NCBI GenBank assembly: GCA_000827265.1
Contig: KN834764.1
Coordinates: 811,449-875,448, forward strand
DNA: 64,000 nt
From: Collybiopsis luxurians FD-317 M1
Lineage: Eukaryota; Basidiomycota; Agaricomycetes; Agaricales; Omphalotaceae
Direction of reading: 5' to 3'
Shown here: one piece after another, positions 45,279 to 57,100 of the stretch
Layout of the letters: every line of letters begins with the position of its first letter
Numbering within the stretch: position 1 is the first letter of the stretch
Position numbers and translations under genes: made by a program
Notes under the pieces: model-generated
The model's database searches: none
What the model saw: only the letters and a program-made list of their open reading frames with translations
What the model was told of the DNA's origin: nothing

Positions 45279-47206
45279 CTACTGCTCTCTCGCCACACGA
45301 CGTCGTTCCGGTTCGCTTCTCACTCGTTGCATAACATCTGCACTCCATCCTAACAAAGCAATCAACGCCGCTCCAGCGAAACACCCCCCAACATACAGAA
45401 TCATTTTTTCGAACTTCCCTCCGTCTACGTGGAAACCAAGATGATCGTCAAGATTGTTCATCGAAGAGGGAATCGAAGTAGAGTTCGAAGAGCCTGATAG
45501 GGCTGAAGAGATGGGTGTTGAGAATATATTACCCATTCCACGGGAGAATAAGAGGACTCCGAAGAGAGTCGTGGACAGATTTGGATCGTTAGCTAAAGAT
45601 TAACGATCAAAGATTTCACGCACATTCAGTACGTGAGGATGACGACTTAAGCAAGAGTAAAAGTATTTACCGGTCAGTGGTTTCATAAAGCCGGTCCATG
45701 AACTCGACCATCCTCCAGCGAGGGTCCCATAAACCATATCAAAGGATAGCAGTCCGACGAGGTTGTACGATAAAACTCCCCAGAGTATGAACGTAGCAAC
45801 GGAAGTGGATATCAATGTCATGAAAGCTAGCAGCCACGGATTCACTCTATCGGAAAGATAGCCTATTGAGAGTCGACCTAAGAGGGATCCGACTGCAGAG
45901 AAGTCAGTACCACCGTGATATGCACAAATACGAAGAATGAGATCTACAATTGAGCAAGATGAGTGCGATTGAAGACGCCGTTCCATTAAGATGCAGCTCG
46001 CCGGCAAACGCTGTGCAAAATAGATGATTAAATGAAGTATTAAACGCGATCAATGCTCCTTACTAGGAAGCCACACGATAGGGACAAAATAACCAAACCC
46101 TTGGAACGTATTGGCGATCAACAGAACCCAAAACGATCTACTCTTTAGCCATTTCCTATTTCCTTGCCCTCGCGGCGCAGGTGCATGAGCGCGATTACGG
46201 GATACTGGCAGACGGCCTTTAATAAATGGAAGCAAAGGAACAAGGAGAGCAGTCGTAGCGATGGATAAAATGCGTAGAGTTTTGGGCGGGCCATAAGCTG
46301 ACAGCAGGGGAGGGAGAATGAGGGGCAATAAAACTCCTCTAACCGCAGTACCAGCAAAGATTGCTCCGCTAGCAAAACCACGCTTGGCATTGAACCACTC
46401 AGACAGGTAGGAGAGGCAGGGGAAGTAGAGAAGAGCTAAACACGAAGAGAAAACTTGGCTGAGACAATTTTTAACCGAACGATGATTTGTATTTACATCC
46501 TCCAATAGCGTAGAGAGCGCCTAGCAGCGCGATTAGCAGTGTGACCTGATTGGAAAGATGAGGTAAAAAGTAACGTTGTAATCGCGCAGTCGGTACCTTG
46601 GTTGTGTAACTAGCCAAAAATAGAGATGTAAAACAAAGGATTGCGCCGATATATAGAAAAGTTTGTTTATGACGCGGATACCTGGTAATGACAGGATTTA
46701 TAACAGGTCCTTGGGTGCGGTAGGCTATCAGCAAATATTGACGAATTATGATGCATGCGGCCCTTACCCGAGCAGTAAATGATACCAGTTCCCACTGGGC
46801 CAATCAGCGGAAGGAGCTGTGACGCATTAGCCTGAGAGGCGTAAGTTGGGTCATTTAGATTGACTATTTCCTGCATTCAGGAACATTTGACGATGTGGAG
46901 AAAAAGGAAGGCACTGACCTTTCAGAAAGATGCCAGATGAGGTCGGGAATCCCCAGACAACTGCTTGCACGACAAAGGCGGCAATCAGCTAGACTCCGTG
47001 GAGAGATGAAATATGACCGTCAAACTGAGCAAGGATAAAATGCATACAAAAGACCAAGCGTGAAAACCCTTGTCCATTGCAGGAAGAGAAGATTCGTTTC
47101 TGTTCGTAGGGATCGTGTTCAACGGGTGGTCGTGAGGAGAAGAGAGGGATAGTGTAGAGCTCGAAGGAGGTAATGGAGTCTGCATAGCTAACTCGACAGT
47201 TTCCAA
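45279..47206 (-). CDS. MFS transporter, monocarboxylate-porter type
   Basis: A plasma-membrane major facilitator resembling fungal monocarboxylate-permease-like proteins; the substrate is not known. The start at 47206 gives METVELAMQTPLPPSSS, a polar N-terminus, then GFHAWSFV. Exons follow with short introns: VQAVVWGFPTSSGIFLK, NDPTYASQANASQLLPLIGP (family-typical), CLSYLSEWFNAKRGFASGAI, FAGTAVRGVLLPLILPPLL, RPKTLRILS-like helix region, WLKSRSFWVLLIANTFQGFG and YFVPIVWLPS. The second half has SLLGRLSIGYLSDRVNPWLL and LLSFDMVYGTLAGGWSSSW. The last exon is MGNIFSTPISSALSG with a final helix ILYVGGCFAGAALIALLGW and a basic tail, TGA 45279. About 12 helices. No frame break was noticed. Confidence 0.85.
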
Positions 47207-48712
47207 ATTTGTATCTCAGCGAAATTCATAATGGTCAAAAGATTTAGAGCAAGTCCGCGAACGCCTAGGTGGGTCAATTGCAGATTTCGAACACGTAGGT
47301 GAAGCAAAAGAATGGTCTCAATTAGCGGGCAGATCAGGAACAGCTGAAAAACATACCTCAGCAGCAAAAGAAATCTCACGCCGGGGATGTGCAGGCTATT
47401 TAGAGTCTGTGTATCAGTTTTCTCAATAGTTTCTGTTCATTTGAGCCTTGGACGAATGAACAAAACCAAAGGGATCCTCCAGCGTTACACAGGTACTATG
47501 CCGTAGCTCGGCAGTTTGAACCGAGCAGCGGGGACTTGTGAGTTTCCGATCAATTCACAATCTGCTTCCGAGTTTCCGACTCTGATCCCTGTTTTTGCTC
47601 GGTCATTGCCCGACATTTGCAGTCTTGTTACGAGTGCATGGAATGGAAAATGCCGAGTTTCTGCGCTGGTGATTTTGTGCCTGATCCAAGACAGGCAATT
47701 TTGAATTGATCTAAATTTTGTAATTTATATATTTTTAGCTTAGTGGATGACTTCCCGTAGGCATTAATTGTCAAAAATCTGACAATTAATCGAGTCGGAG
47801 AGCTCGAAATGAGGTCCGGATGACAGGAATTTGAAATTTCAGAGGTGCTGCAAGTTCGCAACAATAGAGCAAAAATGTTTTCGACGAGCTCTGGATTTTG
47901 GTGCTCATACTTATATTCTTTTTGGACATAGGGCAGTTGGAATTTCGTAAATGAGAGACTCGGTTGTATTCGTAAAAAAAAAGGATCTTTTTAATATCAG
48001 CGCAGTGATCCTCTCTGGCATCATGTAGCGCCACTATGACTCTCATCGACCCAGTGTTCCAGGTTCGTGGACATGACGGCAATCTAGGAGAATGGACAAA
48101 CCGCGCGAAACTGCTAGGATTTATCACCCGTGAAGAGAAATGGAAATTGCCTTCCAGTCGAGCTGATCATTATGCATATTCATACGGCTTACGGCTCATT
48201 AGCTATCAGATAACTTGGCATTGAGGCAGATCAAGGGTGACGACTCATGAGATTTGGATGAATACACCGATTTTGGAGTTGTTCTCGGAGATCGCCAGAG
48301 ATTCTTTGAGAAATGTGCATACGTTTCCAACTTCGCACTTCTTTCATAGTGCACTGTCATGGGTTATTCTATTCTAGAGATTTATTTATCTGATTATCCA
48401 TCAATATCTGAACAGCGAATCTGGATCATGGAAAAAAATGCAAAATGACCAAATCAAGTACATCAGTGCCCTCATTCTGACCCGCGTCAAAGCCGCTATT
48501 TCTGTCACTGAATTTGGTCACTATACAAATAGAAGACAAGTGATCAATTAAACCTTACTACTCAAAAACATATAAGGTGTCAAAAGCTTGATCATTCTTT
48601 TTTCCCTGTCCTTCATCTCCGTCTTTGGGCATCAGAGATTTACTGAGGAAATTTCAAGAGCAATGTCAGGTATTGAAAGTCTAGACAGTCATGTGTTGAA
48701 CAGGATACTGAT
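47207..48712. other. Intergenic with a perfect hairpin
   Basis: No gene recognised. A perfect inverted repeat ATTAATTGTCA / TGACAATTAAT with a 6-nt loop lies at 47763-47790. It could be a protein-binding site or a terminator-like fold; its role is unknown. Confidence 0.5.
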
Positions 48713-51311
48713 ATGCAAGAGATAGGAAATATATTTCCGAATGCACGCCATTTTGCCATTAATGGTGGCCAATTTACAGTCATCAATGGTGGCCAATTTG
48801 AAGTCATCAGTAGGTTCTCACTCAAATATAATGTTGAATACTCTACAATATTAATATTCAACAGCGCGCAATGAAGTCCGCGACATCCGTGATTGGCTTC
48901 AAGCACCAGACTGTTCAGCTAATCGTGCAGACGCTACTGACAAAAAAACTGAAGGAACTGGACAATGGATACTGAACCATCCTGAATATCAGAAGTGGAA
49001 AGGTAAACCCAGCATCCTTTGGATCCAAGGAAAAGGTAAATAGCTTTTCTCAACATCTATTGAAACTCATGTTCATGCTTGAAAACTGTAGCTGGATCAG
49101 GAAAAACAGTTTTAAGGTTAGTAATTCAAGAGTCCAAGTTCATGAAATAAATTCAGGAAAAGCTTATCATTTGAAAAGCACTACAATTTGGGAAGATCTC
49201 TTTGACATGAAAAATGATGCTTTTTGGTATCATTATTTTGATATTCGAGATAACACAGGGAATAAATCCACCTATCGTGGATTTCTCCTATCCCTTGTCT
49301 CACAAATGGGACTTGAAAATGAAGGTATCAATCTAGACTTGTACAGTCTGTACAACAAGTTCAAAGGACATGGAAAACCAGCAGTTAAAGAATTGGAGGA
49401 GATTCTAAAAGCCATACTTGTGCAGAGAAATGGAGGATATCTCCTTGTAGATGCAATGGATGAATGTACAGAAGATGCCTCAAAAGTCATGGCTTGGTTA
49501 TGCCAATTCTCACAGAAATTGTGGATTGTTTTGACTAGTAGGAATTTTGTTGATGCTGGAGTTGAGCCAAGTGCACTCAGAATCATACTGGGCAATGAGA
49601 CTTCACATACTGAAGTTGATATTGAGAGATATATTCAGTCTAAGATACTCAGTGCTGAGTATAACTTTGATTCAAAAGAAACATACTGGAAACAGGTACA
49701 GGAGACTTTAAAGAATGGCGCTGATGGACAGTGAGTATTTGTATTACACAAAAAAAGGGTAAGGCTACTGATACTGAAGGAATATACAGATTTCGGTGGG
49801 TTGAGTGTCAGTTAAAGGCACTGAAAGAGTGTGTTAATGCAGAAGCAGTGGAAGAAGTTTTGATGAATTTGCCTAAGGACTTGGAAGATATATACTCAAA
49901 AGCTATGCAAAAAGTAGAAAGGGGAAAGCAAGCAAAAGATGCTCATCATTTGCTGCTCTGGTTGCTCTATGCATATGAACCTTTGAATATGTTCCAAGTA
50001 GGAGAGGTTATTGCAATAAATGTCCAGAAGCAGACTGTAAAAAAAAACAAAGGCATGACATTAAGACTGGATGCTATTGTGGACTCTAGCCTTGTTATCT
50101 TAGGAAGTGACAATATGGCCCAGTTTGCACATGCATCAGTTAAGGAATTCCTAATGAAATATCATATGTTGATTCAAGTCAAAAATATGTTTGATATTAA
50201 TAAACTCCTTGCTAATAGTATGATAGCTCAAGCATGTATTATATACATAATGCATTTGGCAGATGGAAAGGATGAGAGGGATGGACATGAGGAATTGCCT
50301 CTATGGAACTATGCATGCCAATACTGGCCAGTTCATGCAAGGTGTGTTGAAGGGAAGCAACAAGGTGGTCCACTTGAAAGCTTGACAAAAAATATATTGG
50401 CGGACTCTAGCCATGGCTTTTTATTGTGGCGAGAGGAATATGAGATGCAAAACATTGTTTGGTATAAGTGGGAAATGGGCACAGCTCTATACTATGCTGC
50501 AGAAAATGGATTAAAAAACAGAGTGGGCAATATCTTAATGGAGAAAAGGTGGGCCTGTTATGAAAATGGAGAGTCTAAATCAGATGTACTGTCATATATT
50601 AATGCAAAATGTGGAAGATGGGGAAATGCACTGCAAGCTGCTGTACAGCAGGATCATAAATTGATGAATGGGTTACAACATGAGGTTGGCAGTGAATATT
50701 TAATTGCTCAAGGAGGTCAATATATTAATGCAGATCAGGTAGACTTAAGGGATATTACTAAAGCAGTTGTACAGTTACTGCTTGAAAATGGTGCAGATGT
50801 AAATGCCCAGGGTGGTGAATATGGGAATGCACTCCAGGCAGCTGTGGAGAGAGACAATGAAGCTGTTGTCAAGTTACTGCTTGGAAATGGTGCAGATGTG
50901 AATGCCCAGGGTGGTTTCTATGGGAATGCACTCCAGGTAGCTGTGCAGAGAGGCAATGAGGCAATTGTAAAATTGCTGCTTGAAAATGGTGCAGATGTGA
51001 ATGCCCAGGGTCATTTTGATGGGAATGCACTCCAGGCAGCTGTGGAGAGAGACAATGAAGCTGTTGTCAAGTTGCTGCTTGAAAATGGTGCAGATGCAAA
51101 TGCCCAGGTTGGTAAATATGGGAGTGCACTTCAGACAGCAGTGCAGGGAGGCAGTGAAGCAGTTGTCCAGTTGCTGCTTGATAACAGGGCAGATGTGAAT
51201 GCCCAGGGTGGTGTCTGTGGCAATGCACTCCAGGCAGCTGTGCAGAAAAGCAATGAATTGGTTGTCAAGTTGCTGCTTGAAAATGGTGCAGATCTCACAG
51301 AACAAACCTGA
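48713..51311 (+). CDS. NACHT-like NTPase with ankyrin repeats (fungal NLR-like)
   Basis: Fungal NLR-like proteins sense non-self or stress and can trigger cell death. The start MQEIGNIFPN is followed by FAINGGQF and VINGGQFEV. Introns lie at 48810-48864 and about 49036-49091. The P-loop GKAGSGKTVL follows near 49094, then FDMKNDAFWYHYFDIRDNTG, a Walker-B-like GGYLLVDAMDEC, and LWIVLTSRNF. The intron 49731-49789 joins ADGQ to FRWVECQLKALKEC. A winged-helix-like region (LPKDLEDIYSKAM, FAHASVKEFLM) leads to about five ankyrin repeats, ending NGADLTEQT, TGA 51309. I could not join the P-loop exon to the next exon (about 49110-49160) without a frame break, so a small frameshift or an unseen splice is possible. 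An alternative first exon ATGTCAG lies at 48663. Confidence 0.75.
50755..51300 (+). repeat. 99-bp ankyrin-coding tandem repeats
   Basis: About five and a half units of 33 codons, each with GNALQAAV...AVVKLLLENGADVNAQ. They are nearly identical at the DNA level (for example AATGGTGCAGATGTGAATGC recurs), which points to recent unequal exchange or gene conversion. Confidence 0.85.
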
Positions 51312-53372
51312 AGTAAGAATTATAGCTCCACAGCACAAATTTAATCAAGCTTGTAAATCTCCAGCAGTTTTAATTAAAATTCTATTCTTCTTATTCTACT
51401 TTAGAATAAAGATGCAAAATATGCTTGTTACACAAAGGTGAAATCCCTGAAATTTGACAGCATGCAAAACTCTGTAATTCCAATATTGTAATGATGAATA
51501 CAGTAGGCAGCAAGTTGACCATTTTGCAAGGGTAAGGTACATGATTGAACAGAGTCAAAATTAACAAGGAAATCCATTGGGCCTTAAGACACAGTGGGAG
51601 GGCACAACATTTATTGAACAGGAATATGAACCAAAATTATATCAGCTTACACCAGCATGTTAATGCAGCAGAGCTTTAATAACACAAAGTTCTCCCCATT
51701 GTAAATTTAGGTAAGGATAATTCATATTAGATTGGAAAAATTCACCTTGTACAGCTTTGGAAGACATTAACTCTACAGAACTGGGATGAAATCTTCAGGA
51801 ACCTGTAGATTACTTCTCCAGACCATCTGGACCGCCCGGATCGCTCGAAATATCGAACATATTTTGGCCGTGATATCAGTGGCGCTATACATTCTTTATC
51901 CTTTGATGTACTTTGCATATATCCTTAGAAATAAAATACCTATAAATACAGAAAAATTCATGCTATTTCTCAGGCAATATTAGGTAATAACAGCACCTAT
52001 TTTACTTAAATATGTACTGGAATATCCAATATATCTCAAAACATTTTCTAGTGCAATATTTAATATTTTTCACTGGAGAAAAAATTGGAAATATTCCTGG
52101 AAATATCAAATATATTGCTAAACCCTTTTTGGCAGATATATATTGTGTTTGACCATCTAATACCTCCAGGTTGAGTAAGAAGCATTAAGGGACTGGGAGG
52201 TGGTGTAAACATGCCTGCTGGCAATAGGAACTTAAGAAACAGCTGTGAGGAACCCTGTGAAAAGGCAGAAGGAAGAAATGAATGATTCTTGAAATATGTT
52301 CCAGCTGATTGATTTAGAATGGAAAGCAGGACAAGATATCGCCTAGGGTTGCCGCCTTGCGATTTAGCCAACTGATAGCCGGAGCTGAACAGTGGCTTAC
52401 ACCCGAGCTGACAGCCGGTTCCATTCAGCTGACTTCTACAGCTTCAAGCCACAATATTTGGCTTAGTACCAGCTTGAGGATAAGAAAACCAGGTAAATGT
52501 CACTGCCAGTACTGACTCACTGGTGTGATAGTGGCAGTTAGGGTCCTTCCAAGTCCCAGATTGTCTGTGGCAACCTACTTGCAATGCTGCCGCCTACGGC
52601 AAGCATATTTATGCTTATTTTTTCTGGTTTGGTGCACTTTAGTTTAGCTAGTAGCCACAGCTGATCGAGTCAACTTGCACGCGGCAACACTAAATATACC
52701 ATGATAAATATTTCAAATCAGGTGGGAACACCATTTCAAAAAGAGAGGGATGTTCATAGGTCTTTCGGGAGATGAACGGATTGGATGATAAGAGCCGGGT
52801 TGGTCGGGACCACTCGATTTTCCTTTTCTCTTAAATTAGGGGTTTGTTTTTTTGGGCAATCTGCGCGAACGCATAATACATAGTTTCTTTGCAGGGTAAT
52901 CAATGCTCTGATGAATCTTGATTCTCGCAGTGAATACAGGCCCGGAATGTATTCAATGTGCATACTGTATAAATAAGGTTCATAAACTATTCATAATTTT
53001 GCCAGAGGAATGTCAGGACCTATCTCCTCATGTTTTCTTTGGACATTAACCTTCTGCTGCACAGCGTCCGAGTCAGAATTTAAACGTTAAGCGCTGGCCT
53101 GGTCAGCTGGAGGCATCTTGGGTGTCTAATGTATTTTTTCTTTGCTGCCGACATTGCTCATGCTGTTAGCCTGCCTTTACATTCTTTCAGCTAAGGATAT
53201 CTGATGAAGGTTCAAACTCGGTATCAACCTCATGAATGATCATTTACATTCTTAAAATCTGCAGGTTCATCAAAGGCTTTTCCTTGTAGCTCATAAGCAC
53301 GCAATCCCTTTTATAAGCTTGGGCTTCTAGAGTTGTGGTTTCCCCTCATTGACATCTTTCGCCAATACCAGC
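51312..53372. other. AT-rich intergenic, no gene recognised
   Basis: Two kilobases with only short frames. Bases 52330-52460 are locally GC-richer and carry CAGCTGA/GCCGG-like repeated words, possibly a transposon remnant. Confidence 0.45.
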
Positions 53373-53703
53373 CATGAACAAGAATGGTAATCCAGTTTCA
53401 GTAAATGGTGTTCCTATCAAAACGAGGGGTAATCAGCAGGAAATGCTCGAAGAGCCTGCAGAAGAACACTATCATTGCAATGGATACAGGTTCCGGGAAG
53501 ACTCACATCACTGTTCTGCATTTGAAGCACAAAGGTGAAAGGAAACTTGAAAAAGTGCGTTTCTCTCAGTATGCAAAAATTGGTTTTTCTCAACTTTTCC
53601 GTCTACAGCTCTCGTGGTTTCTAGCACCTACCGCCGCCCTTTGCGAACAGCAGTGCAATGTGACCAAAGACACTCTCCATGTCTCTGTCGGTCTCATATT
53701 GGG
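53373..53703 (+). pseudogene. Dicer-like helicase, N-terminal exons (frameshifted, cut by gypsy element)
   Basis: Dicer enzymes cut double-stranded RNA into small RNAs for RNA silencing. ATG 53373 reads MNKNGNPVSVNGVPIKTRG, then NQQEMLEE, the usual Q-motif region. The frame then shifts near 53450; the second frame gives NTIIAMDTGSGKTHITVLHL, helicase motif I. An intron begins GTGCGT near 53554 and ends CTACAG, followed by WFLAPTAALCEQQ (motif Ia) and HVSVGLILG, where the gypsy LTR starts. The frameshift fits a 2-base loss. With the insertion it makes this gene non-functional as read. Confidence 0.8.
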
Positions 53704-53937
53704 TGTAACGAGTACAAGTAGTCTACTTCCCTTATCGTATGTACCTATAGTTTACTGGTAGATTAGATAAGGCCTTTTTATCTTTTTACTCTTGAACCAC
53801 CATCCGACACACTTGATACTGTATACTTGCGACATACACTACACGCTACATACAAAACTATATGTAGGGCTTGATAATAAAACCCTGTATAGACTCGCTT
53901 GGTTGGAATCGAGGGTAAGAGATCACTGACACTTACA
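53704..53937 (+). repeat. gypsy 5' LTR
   Basis: 234 bp. The copy differs from the 3' LTR at several sites, mostly C to T and G to A, and this LTR carries the TpG or CpA form in most of them. Confidence 0.92.
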
Positions 53938-54116
53938 CTTTTTTGAGTCTGCAGTTGTTGAGCCCAACAACCGTAGTCTTTGTACTGGCCCAAAATTATT
54001 CTAATAAATTTGAGCGACCCTTTCAATATTTCACATAACCTACGCTACCATACAAGAGCTACTGCTAGACACGAAGTGCTAGCTCTGTACAATGAATTGC
54101 CATTTAACAACGTAGA

Positions 54117-57100
54117 AATGTCTACCACTACGGAAAGACCTAGAGTTACAAAGGTTAGACTACCTAGTCAGCCAACAAGATACTCTCCTGAAGAAGGAGA
54201 AGTTGTACCAAAAATGCAGTCTCAGGCGGGACCGAGCAGCAGACCTGCAGACAATAATTCTATTGTTGGATATGGGCAGGCAAGTAATGAGCCATTGGTG
54301 CTCAGCACTAGACCCCGAAAGGCTGCAGAGTCATCGGGTAAAGGTAAAGACCATGAACAGCCCCCTGTGGATGAAGTTGGTCCTGACAACTCAGTATCCA
54401 ATGTAGACGGATCTAGACCTAAATCGAGCACTGAATCGCACTTCTCTACAGCTTCGGAGATCAAGTGAAAAGCTTTTGTTAAGTGGGTAAAATGAAATGT
54501 AACAATGAAAATCCTCCAAGATGAGGATGTAGAAAAGTTTGGGTTCTCTGACATACAGGAGAACGATGCTGAATATAATGAAACTCACGGGTGGATGAAA
54601 TCTCACCCATTCAATAACATATGACTCGAGGAAATCACATATGAGGATTTCGAGGAAATGCACAAAGCATTACCTGAACCGGAACTCGAGTATCCTAATG
54701 CGCAACCAAAAACGTCGGTCACATGCAATCAAGGGGGTAGAGACACCCCTCCACATCAGGCGCAAGATTCCCCATCATCCCAACAATGGGATAGACATGG
54801 TCAGAGGCATAAACGAGAATGAAATTGATCAGGAAGATGGGGTCGGAGAGACCAGTCACTGCCTGAAAACCCTTCCCAGTGAGAGGTATCTCCACCAGTA
54901 GCTGACCCAAACTGAGGTGGAGCTAATGGAGGAGGTAATGGACCACCTGATGGAGGTCCTCCGGATGACAATGATGACAACAACAATCATGATCATGGAA
55001 AGCGAGGCAAGGGCCCACCTAACCTGAGATCTCCTGCGAATCCAGTAAGATACCGATCCGAGGACCCTCTAGCAGATCTGAAGGAAGTGTATGAGTACGA
55101 CTCAACACCTCGGAGTGAAGAGGAGGTACTCAAAGCTTCATTTCAACAATACGAACAGCTTATAAAATTTTACTTATTTGGGCTGCCAATGAATTCAACA
55201 TTGGCGGTGCAGAAAGCACTGTTACAATCTGTACCCAAACCAGGCAAATACGGCGGGAGTATGGATTACAGTAAGTTCGATGACTGGGCAGTGGATTTAA
55301 TTCAGTGGTTAAATATTGCCGATCAATGTGGACCACCTACCCGCTACAGTGGTATGTGAGGAGGATATGTCTTATCCTCTGTAGACATGACTAGGACTAA
55401 TACACTGGGGTCCTTCTTGGAAGGCGAAGCCCAGCGTTGGTTCCGCCAAGAAGTACAGTGCGTACCTGATGCTTTTGCTGAAAACCCAGATCCATTAGCA
55501 TACCACTGGACATTCATGCAAGTGATGAATGGACTGTACCAACAGTTCGTCCACGATGCATCGATATCGCAAATAGCTGATAGATTTCATGCTGTGGTAT
55601 ACACCCAATCTGGGGGAGTAAAAAGTCTATTTAATGAGTTAAAAAGGTGGGCTACATGTATGCCAATCCCACCTGATGTGTATACCTTCAAACAAAGGTT
55701 ACTGCTACTCATACCAGAATCCATGTGCGATCATCTAACGAGAATAGAAAAAATATCTGCGGAACGCTCGTCAGTTGACAACATTATGCAGGCAGCTATA
55801 GAATGTGAAAGAAGCATACATACCGGGAAATACTATGCATCTGCTAGGTCTGTTACTGAACAGAGCCAACAAATGATGAAGGACAGAAAAGCAGATTCGT
55901 ATCTATCGAACCATCATAAGGATGGGCATACTCCTAAATGAATGCAGGTAGTTGATAGCCATAGATATCAGGTTACCAACCAACCTGCATACCAAGCTGA
56001 TCATCGAAGCCGGGAGGTGCACACTGAAAAGGATGCAGATAAATCCCGAGCTGAGGCCCAGGATGGAAATTGTCAATTCAGAGCATGCCATGACTGCGGA
56101 GAACTTGGACACTGGAAAGGTGATCCAAAGTGCAAAAAGAATAAGGCTTCAGGCAATGATGGACCAAAGTATACCGCTTACCAAAAGTCCAACAAGCCAA
56201 AGCTATATTGGATGGCTGAGGAAGTATCCGAGGAAGGAGAAAAACTCTTCCGGCTGGAAGAGGTATCAGAACCTGAGTCTGAGCCTGAAGCTGAGGCTGA
56301 ACCGCCAAGTGGTTCCCCAGACCCATGGGGCGGTTCTCAGTATGAACCTGAAGCCACTGATGATGAGTACCTGGCTCCACCAGCTGATACTGACAATGAG
56401 CGTGTTGGATTTATGCGGGATCCTTCAGATTTGGAATATGAGACTGCAAGTGAAGAAGATGAACTTCACCTTGACATACAAGAATTTATGCGCACCATGA
56501 GTGGGACTGAGGATGGTGGATTTGTAGCCACCACCGCCCCACAGCCTAAACTCAAAAGAGGATTGACGATGAGCCACACTGGCCATAGACCTGCACATAC
56601 CCGGGATGAAAACTGGTGTCTTAGTACCTTCATTGAGATCAACGGCATGCAAGCTTATACATTATTTGATAGCAGTAGCATGTCTGATGCATTAAGCCCT
56701 GACTTCACCTGAGTTGCTCATGCCAAGGTTTTCCAGTTGGAAAACCCTATCACCTTACAGCTTGAGACAAAAGGGAGCTGCACGAAGATAGTATTTGGAG
56801 CCAACGCCAAATACCGTCTGAACCATGGTGATGGAAAGCATATCGAAGGCAACGAATACTTTGATGTTGCCAATATTGACCGCTATGATATGGTAGTGGG
56901 CACAGTATTCATGCAAAAGCATGGTATAGCCCTAGATTTTGAAAAGAATGTTATTCAAGTTCAGGGAAAACCTATCCCTACACTTACTGAAGGTGAGGAC
57001 ACTGGAGAAATTGCCCGCCGTGCGGCCAAATCAGTGTCCACAGACTTCCACCTCAAGGCTAATGAGTCCGTCCCTATCAAGCCACGCCCAAAGTGACTAC

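Noticed and set aside
52330..52460. A defined transposon
   Set aside because: GC-richer words repeat loosely, but no terminal repeats or coding remains were found.
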